A stretch of 8,166 bases of DNA from assembly GCA_023136395.1 (NCBI GenBank), contig JAGLRI010000053.1:1-8166 (forward strand), written 5' to 3'. The translations under genes were made by a program, and so were the position numbers. The DNA is from Candidatus Bathyarchaeota archaeon (GTDB lineage: Archaea > Thermoproteota > Bathyarchaeia > Bathyarchaeales > Bathyarchaeaceae). Of this stretch, positions 1-6,048 are shown piece after piece. The notes under the pieces are model-generated. The model ran no database searches. It saw only the letters and a list, made by a program, of their open reading frames with translations, and had not been told where the DNA came from. Each line of letters opens with the position of its first letter. The stretch's first letter is position 1.

Positions 1-721
1 GATCATATTTTTTACGGAATGCTAGGGGATTTTCGTCAAATTCAACATTTCTTTTTATGATTTCAATCCTTTCTTCGGGGTCAAGTATGTTTTCTGCTTT
101 AACATGGAGGGCGAAGCGGTCGAGAATTTGTGGTCTCAGATCACCCTCTTCTGGATTCATGGAACCTATGAAAATAAAACGTGATGGGTGAGCTGCTGAG
201 ACTCCCTCTCTCTCTATAACATTCCAACCTGAAGAAGTCGAGTCGAGGATCATGTCAACAAGATGGTCAGGAAAAAGGTTAACCTCGTCTATATATAGGA
301 TGTTCTGGTTAGCCTCTGCAAGAAGACCTACTTGAAGACCTGTTACACCTTCCCTGAAAGTTTTTTCAACATCTATTGTACCAATTACCCTATCTTCGGT
401 TGCACTAATTGGTATCTGAACAATTCTCATCTTTTTCCTAATCGTCGGCAATGAGAGTTCTTTCTCGAAGATGGAACGGCAACTTTCACACATATTAGTC
501 GGATCATGTGGTTTGCAGTTGAAGACACAGCCTTTTACTGTTTCTACTTCGGGCAGTATGTCCATAACAGATCTAATTATTGAGGATTTACCAGTTCCCT
601 TGGCACCTGTGAAGAGTACTCCACCGATATCAGGATCTATAGCATTAAGGATGAGAGCTAACTTGAGTCTCTCTTGACCAACTATTGCTGTTAAAGGATA
701 AACTAGATGATGAAATGGCAT
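1..721 (-). CDS. Mg-chelatase subunit I-type (BchI/ChlI-like) AAA+ ATPase, paralogue A, 3' end cut by window edge
   Basis: I translated this partial gene by hand: 240 residues from an ATG at 721 (an in-frame TAA directly precedes it, fixing the start) running open off position 1. It begins MPFHHLVYPLTAIVGQE, typical of BchI/ChlI ATPases. Visible motifs are Walker A GAKGTGKS (residues 39-46), a four-cysteine insert (C65, C69, C78, C81), Walker B ILYIDE (141-146) and a sensor-1/arginine-finger stretch GSMNPEEGDLRPQILDRF (186-203). The missing C-terminus should hold the helical lid with sensor 2. In this family the ATPase forms a hexameric ring that works with a VWA-containing partner to insert a metal or remodel a protein; no partner is visible. 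It is 62% identical over 240 residues (149 matches, hand count, ungapped) to the ATPase at 3063-4133. The substrate is unknown; classical Mg-protoporphyrin chelation is not implied. Confidence 0.9.
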   Translation of the reverse strand, partial: MPFHHLVYPLTAIVGQERLKLALILNAIDPDIGGVLFTGAKGTGKSSIIRSVMDILPEVETVKGCVFNCKPHDPTNMCESCRSIFEKELSLPTIRKKMRIVQIPISATEDRVIGTIDVEKTFREGVTGLQVGLLAEANQNILYIDEVNLFPDHLVDMILDSTSSGWNVIEREGVSAAHPSRFIFIGSMNPEEGDLRPQILDRFALHVKAENILDPEERIEIIKRNVEFDENPLAFRKKYD

Positions 722-848
722 TTAAGTTAAGTAAGTATTTGATTTTTTCATGTATTAACTATATCGCGCATGCGTAAAGATTTAGATGTCAGATGTAAGA
801 ATGCATTAGCGCTACACGCGCATTCAACTTTTATTTTGAACTTATTCC
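722..848. other. Intergenic gap upstream of ATPase A
   Basis: A 127-bp gap between the start of ATPase A and the stop of the nuclease-like gene, both on the minus strand. It is A/T-rich apart from two G+C patches: an 8-bp perfect palindrome CGCATGCG at 767-774 and a GCGCTACACGCGC stretch near 810-822. No convincing TATA box or SD for ATPase A was found; an AATACATGAAAAAATC stretch on the minus strand about 25-35 nt before the ATG is the best promoter candidate. Confidence 0.4.
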
Positions 849-1379
849 TTAAATATGAAAATCTGTTAACTCCTTAATCTTTTCGCTGAAGACCTTTTTA
901 GTTATTGTCGATACGTGTAGCCCAACCCTCGCATCACCTTTTTTTGTATAAATTGGAAGACATCTAACCTTGAGGATTGGTGGTAACATTCTGGTAAGCC
1001 AACTCCAGGTTTTTTTGAGCCTTTTACAGTGGTCAGCTTCGTTTTCGAGGTAGACGAGGACAAAGAATGGGTGAACTTTCTCTTGGACAGCGTAGTCTAC
1101 GCAACACGTTAAGTGGCCTATTATATGATTTATTTCCCATCTTCTCTCAGCCTCAAGAAAAGCGAATAGCTTCTGGTTCTTGTACCACCTGGAGTCGATT
1201 TGGAAAATTTTTCCATGAGCACTACTTCTCCTCTCGCTCTTCACCTCGAAGCCTATGGTCTTTCCAGCCTCATCAATCCAGTCCACCAACTTACTGTGAG
1301 TGAAATAGGGAATTACACCAAACCTCCTAATTATCCAGTAATCGTTTTCAAGAGTTTGATGCTCGCACGCATTTATCAC
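849..1379 (-). CDS. Orphan protein with possible PD-(D/E)XK nuclease core
   Basis: This is 176 residues if it starts at the GTG at 1379. That start is preferred because a TATA-like box (TATATATTTA on the minus strand, 1401-1410) lies about 26 nt upstream, which fits a leaderless archaeal transcript, and because a longer reading to 1508 would run into the divergent cupin gene. I do not recognise the family. The N-terminal part has DWIDEAGKTIGFEVKS (residues 33-48), where Asp33 or Asp36 followed by Glu45-x-Lys47 resembles a PD-(D/E)XK nuclease active site, then a basic stretch and a helix-like segment ending in CCVDYAV. The C-terminal part is basic (KKTWSWL, ITKKVFSEKIKE). No membrane segment or signal peptide is visible. 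It stands alone and is divergent from the cupin. A DNA-processing or restriction-like role is possible, but the motif is short and could be chance. Confidence 0.62.
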   Translation of the reverse strand: MINACEHQTLENDYWIIRRFGVIPYFTHSKLVDWIDEAGKTIGFEVKSERRSSAHGKIFQIDSRWYKNQKLFAFLEAERRWEINHIIGHLTCCVDYAVQEKVHPFFVLVYLENEADHCKRLKKTWSWLTRMLPPILKVRCLPIYTKKGDARVGLHVSTITKKVFSEKIKELTDFHI

Positions 1380-1395
1380 TTTGCATACATGCAAA
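1380..1395. promoter_or_regulatory. 7-2-7 palindrome, candidate operator
   Basis: TTTGCAT-AC-ATGCAAA is a perfect inverted repeat with a 2-bp centre. It lies between the TATA-like box at 1401-1410 and the predicted transcription/translation start at 1379. A dimeric repressor bound here would block initiation. It is also about 80-95 bp upstream of the divergent cupin start. The regulator is unknown and not encoded in the window as far as I can tell. Confidence 0.4.
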
Positions 1396-1400
1396 AAAAG

Positions 1401-1410
1401 TAAATATATA
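1401..1410 (-). promoter_or_regulatory. TATA-like box of the nuclease-like gene
   Basis: On the minus strand this reads TATATATTTA. Its centre lies about 26 nt before the GTG at 1379, the standard archaeal TATA-to-start distance, implying a leaderless mRNA. No SD-like sequence precedes the GTG, which fits. Confidence 0.55.
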
Positions 1411-1463
1411 ACAGATGAAGATTTTTTAAAGGATTGTAAAATGTCACAAATGGATATAATGTT

Positions 1464-1468
1464 GGTGA
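1464..1468 (+). promoter_or_regulatory. Shine-Dalgarno site of the cupin gene
   Basis: GGTGA, complementary to part of the archaeal 16S 3' end, lies 6 nt before the ATG at 1475. It supports that start and an mRNA with a leader. Confidence 0.55.
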
Positions 1469-1474
1469 AAGTAT

Positions 1475-2053
1475 ATGGATGTAGCTGAAAAAAAAGGGGT
1501 AATTGCATTCAAATGGGAAGACGCTCCCAAGAGAAATAGATTTAATGAACAAGGATATCATTGGGTTACTTCGTGGATTACTGGAAAGAGAGGAATGATT
1601 AAAGATGCAAGGGATTGGGGTGTCATGATACAAGATGTCATGCCAGGAAGGGGGGTTCCCCACGATATGAAACTCCATCTTCATAAGGAACAGGACACGC
1701 TTTTCCTCGTCTTAAAGGGCAGACTTGTGTGGTGTATAGAGGGAACGGAATATGAGTTGGGAGCAGGGTCTTTCATATGGATTCCCCGTGGTGTGGTGCA
1801 TGAATTTATAGAAGTAATAGAGCAGGTGAAAGTGTTAGCAATGGTTTCACATCCGGAGCACGTGAGGGGAAGAGGGGACACTGTTACAAGCAAGGAGCCG
1901 TGGTATGAACAATTTCCTGAACCAAGGCCAAGAAAGGTAATTTCAACGAGAGGTACCTGTCTTTATGATGGTAGTTCTCACCATACCCCATATAATAGGG
2001 ATAGAGAACGAAAAATTATTACTGACAAGTCCCCAACAGGTACCGCAGTCTAG
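1475..2053 (+). CDS. Cupin-domain protein
   Basis: A 192-residue single-cupin protein. Cupin motif 1 is around residues 68-82: HLHKEQDTLFLVLKG contains the two metal-binding histidines (H68, H70), but the usual glutamate position is occupied by Asp74/Thr75. Motif 2, GSFIWIPRGVVHEF (98-111), has the GX5PXGX2H pattern with H109. The domain is therefore likely to bind a metal, probably through three His plus Asp or water. Flanking it are an N-terminal segment of about 60 residues (W-rich, 'GYHWVTSWITG') and a hydrophilic C-terminal tail of about 60 residues with few hydrophobic runs. Cupins range from dioxygenases and isomerases to sugar- or metal-binding sensors; the sequence does not decide. 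A good SD sits 6 nt upstream. The gene is followed after 90 bp by a same-strand radical SAM gene, so the two may be co-expressed. Confidence 0.85.
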   Translation: MDVAEKKGVIAFKWEDAPKRNRFNEQGYHWVTSWITGKRGMIKDARDWGVMIQDVMPGRGVPHDMKLHLHKEQDTLFLVLKGRLVWCIEGTEYELGAGSFIWIPRGVVHEFIEVIEQVKVLAMVSHPEHVRGRGDTVTSKEPWYEQFPEPRPRKVISTRGTCLYDGSSHHTPYNRDRERKIITDKSPTGTAV

Positions 2054-2143
2054 TAATAGAGCCAGAATAAGCGTGCATGCATATCTCGCAGATAACATAC
2101 ATATGCAAAAGTACTAAATGCCTTAAGCGTTTTACAATAAATA
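2054..2143. other. Cupin/radical SAM spacer with small inverted repeat
   Basis: A 90-bp gap. It holds GTGCATGCATATC, then TATCT-CGC-AGATA, a perfect 5-3-5 inverted repeat at about 2082-2094, and ATGCAAA at 2103-2109, identical to the right half of the palindrome at 1380-1395. A possible A/T-rich promoter (CAAAAGTACTAAATG, about 2105-2119) lies 25-40 nt before the radical SAM ATG, which has no SD and could be read from a leaderless transcript. Confidence 0.35.
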
Positions 2144-3046
2144 ATGGTAATAACCGGATTACATCTCCTCCAAACCTATCAATGCAACTTTGAATGTGAC
2201 CCCTGTTTCGTTTACAGCTGTCCTGATGCAAAAGGTGTAATGAAGATATCAGATATACGTAAAATTCTCAACGAAGCAAAGCAAGTTGGAGGTATTGAGT
2301 GGATATATTTTGAGGGCGGTGAACCCTTCCTTTACTATCAAACTATGCTTTGGGGATTACGCGTGGCCAAAGATCACGGCTTCAAAACAGGAATCGTTAC
2401 CAACGCTTATTGGGCCACGGCAGTTGAAGACGCAAAAGAATGGCTTACTCCAATTTCAGAGATTGGTATTTCTAATTTATCTATAAGCGATGATGTCTAC
2501 CATTATGGCGAGATGGAGGAGAACCTAGCCAACTATGCTTACGAAGCTGCAAAGAAGCTCAACTTGCCGGTTAGCAAGATTACGATAGAAGACCCAAAGC
2601 AATACCTAAAGGAAATTGAGTGGAAAGGCAAACCTGTTGTTGAGGGTCGAGTCATGTTTAAAGGCCGTGCAGCGGAAAAACTTGTTGAGGGATTGCCCAG
2701 AAAGCCATGGAAAGAATTTGACAAGTGTTTTGACGAAGACTTTTCTAACCAAAGCCGAGTCCACATCGATCCCTTTGGTTATATTCATGTTTGTCAAGGC
2801 ATTACAATAGGAAATATTTATCAAACTTCTCTGAAAGAACTACTTGCTAATTTTAATCCGGAACAGCATTCGATATGTGCACCAATTCTTAAAGGTGGAC
2901 CAGCTGAACTCGTTAGGGAATACGAAGTTGAACACGAACAAGAATATGTTGACGAATGCCATCTATGCTATTTAACCCGATTGAAGTTAAGAAAGAAGTT
3001 TCCTAATATTCTCGCGCCAGATCAAATGTATGGGATTAGATCATAG
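2144..3046 (+). CDS. Radical SAM enzyme with SPASM-like C-terminal domain
   Basis: A 300-residue protein. The radical SAM cluster motif CX3CX2C is at C14, C18, C21 (CNFECDPC), with a further Cys at 26. The GGEP SAM-binding motif is at residues 58-61 (FEGGEPF). The core barrel runs to about residue 180. The C-terminal part carries a SPASM-like pattern: C195, then HIDPFGYIHVCQG with C217, C245 and a CX2C at C272/C275, enough to bind an auxiliary Fe-S cluster. SPASM enzymes cleave SAM to a 5'-deoxyadenosyl radical and modify peptides, proteins or small cofactors in the cytoplasm. No precursor peptide was found next to it. It follows the cupin by 90 bp on the same strand and converges on ATPase B, with 16 bp between the stops. 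The substrate is unknown. Confidence 0.9.
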   Translation: MVITGLHLLQTYQCNFECDPCFVYSCPDAKGVMKISDIRKILNEAKQVGGIEWIYFEGGEPFLYYQTMLWGLRVAKDHGFKTGIVTNAYWATAVEDAKEWLTPISEIGISNLSISDDVYHYGEMEENLANYAYEAAKKLNLPVSKITIEDPKQYLKEIEWKGKPVVEGRVMFKGRAAEKLVEGLPRKPWKEFDKCFDEDFSNQSRVHIDPFGYIHVCQGITIGNIYQTSLKELLANFNPEQHSICAPILKGGPAELVREYEVEHEQEYVDECHLCYLTRLKLRKKFPNILAPDQMYGIRS

Positions 3047-3062
3047 TTTGCATGCATGCGAG

Positions 3063-4133
3063 TTAATCCTCCACGGGTTTTTCTGGGAGTAAGTCCTTTT
3101 CTCGTAAGATATTTGTAAGGATCTCAGTAACCTGTTCTGGGGTGGCGGGTTCTTCAAAACCGCTTTGTCTTGTTCTGAAACCAATGGCCAGCTTAGCCAC
3201 TCGCAAAATATCGTTTGAGACAACATCTTCTCGTCCCTCAAAGGAAGCTAAGGTTTTTGCAGTTCTTACAGTTGCTATATCCGGTCTATGGCCGTCGACT
3301 TTTAGAGATATACATGAGCGAGCTACGGTTTCAATAAGAGAATCTGGAATCGTTACCTTATGCAACATCTCCTTGGAACTAAGAATCCGTTCTCTCAGTA
3401 GTTCTTGTTTCTTCTCAAAGTTTTTTCTGAACATGATAGGGTTTTCCCCGAACTCCAGATTGTTTCGTATGATTTTAGATCTTTGACCTTGGTCTAATAT
3501 TCCTTCAATAGCGATGTGCAACGAAAACCTGTCTAAAAGTTGGGGGCGAAGCTCCCCCTCTTCTGGATTCATTGAGCCAATTAAAATAAATCGGGATGGA
3601 TGCGCAACAGAGACAGCCTCACGTTCTACAATATTCCATCCTGAAGCTGCTACATCGAGGATACCATCAGCAATGTGGTCAGGGAGAAGGTTAACCTCAT
3701 CTATGTAAAGAATATTTTGATTTGCTTCAGCTAAGATTCCGGGCTCTAAGGCGCTTATTCCCATCTTTATTGCCTTCTCTATGTCTAGACTACCAATCAC
3801 CCTATCCTCGGTTGCACCGATAGGTAGGGATATAACCCGCATCTTCCGTTCCTCAACTGGGAGAGCATCACCAGTTTCATATTCCGAAAAACAATGCTGA
3901 CACATGTTGGTAGGGTCTCGTGGGCTACAATTAAATACACAGCCTTTTACGACGGGTATATCGGGTAATAAGTCTGCTAGAGCACGCACAGATGTACTTT
4001 TTCCTGTTCCCTTCGGTCCCCGAATTAGAAGACCACCAATACGTGGATTTATAGCATTCAATAAGAGGGAAAGTTTCAGCTCTTCTTGTCCAACAATTGC
4101 AGCAAAAGGATAAACTAAACGTTCGAAAGTCAT
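3063..4133 (-). CDS. Mg-chelatase subunit I-type (BchI/ChlI-like) AAA+ ATPase, paralogue B (complete)
   Basis: A complete AAA+ ATPase of 356 residues, close to the usual size of a stand-alone BchI/ChlI subunit. The ATG at 4133 is chosen because it aligns exactly with the fixed start of paralogue A (MTFERLVYP against MPFHHLVYP) and is 16-28 nt from a TATA-like box; an ATG at 4145 would add four residues. Motifs: Walker A GPKGTGKS (39-46), four-cysteine insert C65, C69, C78, C81 (GCVFNC...MCQHC), Walker B ILYIDE (141-146), sensor 1/arginine finger GSMNPEEGELRPQLLDRF (186-203) and sensor 2 in DGHRPDIA of the C-terminal helical lid. It should hydrolyse ATP in a hexameric ring to drive a chelatase or VWA-partner complex; the partner and metal are not visible. 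It is 62% identical to paralogue A over 240 residues and lies tail-to-tail with the radical SAM gene. Confidence 0.93.
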   Translation of the reverse strand: MTFERLVYPFAAIVGQEELKLSLLLNAINPRIGGLLIRGPKGTGKSTSVRALADLLPDIPVVKGCVFNCSPRDPTNMCQHCFSEYETGDALPVEERKMRVISLPIGATEDRVIGSLDIEKAIKMGISALEPGILAEANQNILYIDEVNLLPDHIADGILDVAASGWNIVEREAVSVAHPSRFILIGSMNPEEGELRPQLLDRFSLHIAIEGILDQGQRSKIIRNNLEFGENPIMFRKNFEKKQELLRERILSSKEMLHKVTIPDSLIETVARSCISLKVDGHRPDIATVRTAKTLASFEGREDVVSNDILRVAKLAIGFRTRQSGFEEPATPEQVTEILTNILREKDLLPEKPVED

Positions 4134-4148
4134 AGCCTTCATCACTAG

Positions 4149-4161
4149 ATTAATACAAAAT
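4149..4161 (-). promoter_or_regulatory. TATA-like box of ATPase B
   Basis: On the minus strand this reads TTTTGTATTAATC, centred about 22 nt before the ATG at 4133. It is only about 10 nt from the alternative ATG at 4145, which argues against that longer start. A GTGAT that could act as an SD lies 7 nt before the 4133 ATG. Confidence 0.4.
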
Positions 4162-4234
4162 GGTGAAAAAAACCTTTTCCATCTCCCGCAGATACATAGA
4201 TTTGTTTTTGAAGAGAAGAATTTACTATTTTGGA

Positions 4235-5032
4235 TTAGTACACTGCACCTGAACTGGACAGTCGATTAGCCTTGATAACCTCTTCAGCTATCTTCTGAAG
4301 TTGATTTTCCTCCTCTTTTGTTAGTGGTTGAAAGTTGTTGGCTGTGGCAACATTTTCTTCTACTTCGGAAAGTTTATTCATCCCTACTATTGCCGTATGA
4401 ATGCTGTGGTTCCATACATATCTCAGAGCCTGTGGCACGTGAGGTAGACCACCTTTACCTAGTGTTTTCATGGCGATGAAACCAATGTTGAGTTCTTCTG
4501 CAAAAGAGAGAAGTTTTGTTCTTGCAGTGTTAGCCGCGTAGTTGAAGGGAGTGATTAGGTTTGAAAAAGCTTTGGTAGATATTGCATCGTTTAAGAAATC
4601 TACATCGTGGCTTGTAACACCAATAAAGTCGATGATACCCTCTTGTTTTGCCTTCTGAAAAGCGATGTAAGCACCATTTGAGCCCATAACTTGAGAGAAA
4701 GCAGTAGCGTTTATTGGGAGCTCAGCAATTTCAACTTTATCAACTTTCAAAGCTTTCATGCTTTTCTTCAAGTTTTCTTTGGCTTCCTTTTCCGTACGAC
4801 CACCCACTTTTACCGCTAAGAAACATTCGTTTCGGCGCTCCTTAATCACTTGACCAATCTTATAGGCACTGTCCCCGTATGTGATAGATGTATGAATAAA
4901 GTTAACCCCAAGATCTAATGCACGGTTCAACACATCAATTGCTTCTTTATCACTAATCCTTCTGAGTGGGATACCACCAAACCCTAAAATTGAAACCTTT
5001 AATCCGGTTTTACCCAATACTCGATACTTCAC
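4235..5032 (-). CDS. Aldo/keto reductase-fold protein with altered catalytic tetrad
   Basis: A 265-residue protein starting at GTG. The N-terminus MKYRVLGKTGLKVSILGFGG and the central pattern GVTSHD, together with AIVGMNKLSEVEENV near the end, place it in the aldo/keto reductase superfamily (TIM barrel, NAD(P)H-dependent). The canonical tetrad is Asp-Tyr-Lys-His. Tyr52 (TYG) and Lys75 (AVKVG) are present, but the Asp position is His47 (FIHTS instead of FIDTA) and the His position is Pro106 (ELP instead of QLH). Related AKRs of Fe-S type carry a C-terminal CX2CX2C ferredoxin-like segment; this one ends at RLSSSGAVY without it. It may use altered chemistry or have become a binding protein. It follows the DUF362 gene after 76 bp on the same strand. 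Confidence 0.88.
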   Translation of the reverse strand: MKYRVLGKTGLKVSILGFGGIPLRRISDKEAIDVLNRALDLGVNFIHTSITYGDSAYKIGQVIKERRNECFLAVKVGGRTEKEAKENLKKSMKALKVDKVEIAELPINATAFSQVMGSNGAYIAFQKAKQEGIIDFIGVTSHDVDFLNDAISTKAFSNLITPFNYAANTARTKLLSFAEELNIGFIAMKTLGKGGLPHVPQALRYVWNHSIHTAIVGMNKLSEVEENVATANNFQPLTKEEENQLQKIAEEVIKANRLSSSGAVY

Positions 5033-5040
5033 AGCGTAAT

Positions 5041-5044
5041 CCTC
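5041..5044 (-). promoter_or_regulatory. Shine-Dalgarno site of the AKR gene
   Basis: GAGG on the minus strand (within AGAGAGGA), 8 nt before the GTG at 5032. It supports the GTG as the true start; no in-frame ATG lies close by. Confidence 0.55.
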
Positions 5045-5108
5045 TCTAAAATGTCAATTATTTTATGTTAAAAAGAATGAATTAAGCTAGCTAGAAAAAT
5101 AATATGAT

Positions 5109-6005
5109 TTATCGGAAAAAATGGGATCTACGGGTCAACTCGTTAAAGGTAGGTTCATAATATCTGAATTTCCTCGTTACATCTTCAGTTTTTTCTCCCA
5201 GCACTTTTATTTTATTAAGGTTAGCAACTCCCAAACCTCTTTCTTCTGCTAGTTGGAGATACTTAACTTTGCTAGAGTCTATACCCATGACTGCTGTAGC
5301 TATTGAATCTACAGCCACCATATCTCGACCAGTTAGAACAAGATTCATCTCCACAGGGCTTCCACGTATTTCATCATCCTCAGTACCCACTAAACCGTCA
5401 ATAATGTTTATTTTAACCTTATCTTTGAAGAGCGAAGCTAAGTCCACAAGTTTCTCGTGAATTCGTCTATGCATTATTGAAGCTGGCTTTGGAATAATTA
5501 AACCCATTAAATTCTTCACACAGAGAGTCACTATGGCTCTGTGATGAACCTTCAAAGTAGGAACGTTTATGATGCAAGTACTCTTAAGAGCAGTTTTAGC
5601 TATACCCACTTCCTCCAATGCTAGGGGATGTTGAATCTTTATATTTACTCTTGAATCTCGATTCAGATTCACCAATTTCACATTTTGGCGAGCAACAACG
5701 TTTCTTATACCAACTATATCGAAGGCTTTTTCAGTGTTTCCCCCAGACCCGCCTTCTCCAACGACGATGTTCGTTACTCCAATGTTCTTCACAAATTCGA
5801 TTACGCTTTCAACAACTCTTGAATCGGTTGTAACTCCTGTGGAGGGATGTCTAGAACGAACATAATTTGGTTTGATGAGAACATTGTCTGTTGGTTTGAT
5901 TAGTTCCTTAGCTTCTATCAATTTTAAAGTCTGATTCACCATTTTCGATGGTTGTTTACCCCTAACAATAGCAACAGAAGACATTACGACATCAGTATAC
6001 AACAT
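5109..6005 (-). CDS. DUF362 domain protein
   Basis: A 298-residue protein covering one DUF362 domain without the ferredoxin-type Fe-S domain that many family members carry at the C-terminus. Family landmarks are KPNYV (residues 45-49), the PSTGVTTD segment (54-61), a glycine-rich loop GEGGSGG (83-89), NVPTLKVHH (147-155), KNLMG (164-168), His180 and His183, and DG (203-204) followed by VGTEDDE. The biochemical role of DUF362 is not settled, so none is assigned. The first Met is at 6005, but Met8 at 5984 begins MSSVAIVRG, which matches the usual DUF362 N-terminus better and may be the real start. A T/A-rich stretch (about 6013-6035) upstream may serve as promoter. TrmO lies 43 bp upstream, the AKR 76 bp downstream. 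No signal peptide or membrane segment is visible. Confidence 0.88.
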   Translation of the reverse strand: MLYTDVVMSSVAIVRGKQPSKMVNQTLKLIEAKELIKPTDNVLIKPNYVRSRHPSTGVTTDSRVVESVIEFVKNIGVTNIVVGEGGSGGNTEKAFDIVGIRNVVARQNVKLVNLNRDSRVNIKIQHPLALEEVGIAKTALKSTCIINVPTLKVHHRAIVTLCVKNLMGLIIPKPASIMHRRIHEKLVDLASLFKDKVKINIIDGLVGTEDDEIRGSPVEMNLVLTGRDMVAVDSIATAVMGIDSSKVKYLQLAEERGLGVANLNKIKVLGEKTEDVTRKFRYYEPTFNELTRRSHFFR

Positions 6006-6048
6006 ATCCCAGATTAATAAAAATACTTAAAAAATCGGTTAGTTTTGC

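Noticed and set aside
1380..1508. N-terminal extension of the nuclease-like gene to the ATG at 1508
   Set aside because: It would overlap the well-supported cupin start by 34 bp, cover the TATA box and palindrome, and its sequence (serine/leucine/phenylalanine-rich) looks like translated promoter DNA.
1376..1684. 102-residue minus-strand frame across the cupin gene start
   Set aside because: It is antisense to the conserved N-terminal part of the cupin and to the promoter region, with low-complexity serine/proline/phenylalanine content.
3142..3486. 114-residue plus-strand frame inside ATPase B
   Set aside because: It is antisense to a gene with clear AAA+ motifs; composition and position mark it as a shadow.
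5084..5096. Palindromic AGCTAGCTAG near 5090 as an operator
   Set aside because: Short, self-complementary by composition, and not repeated elsewhere; nothing ties it to a promoter.
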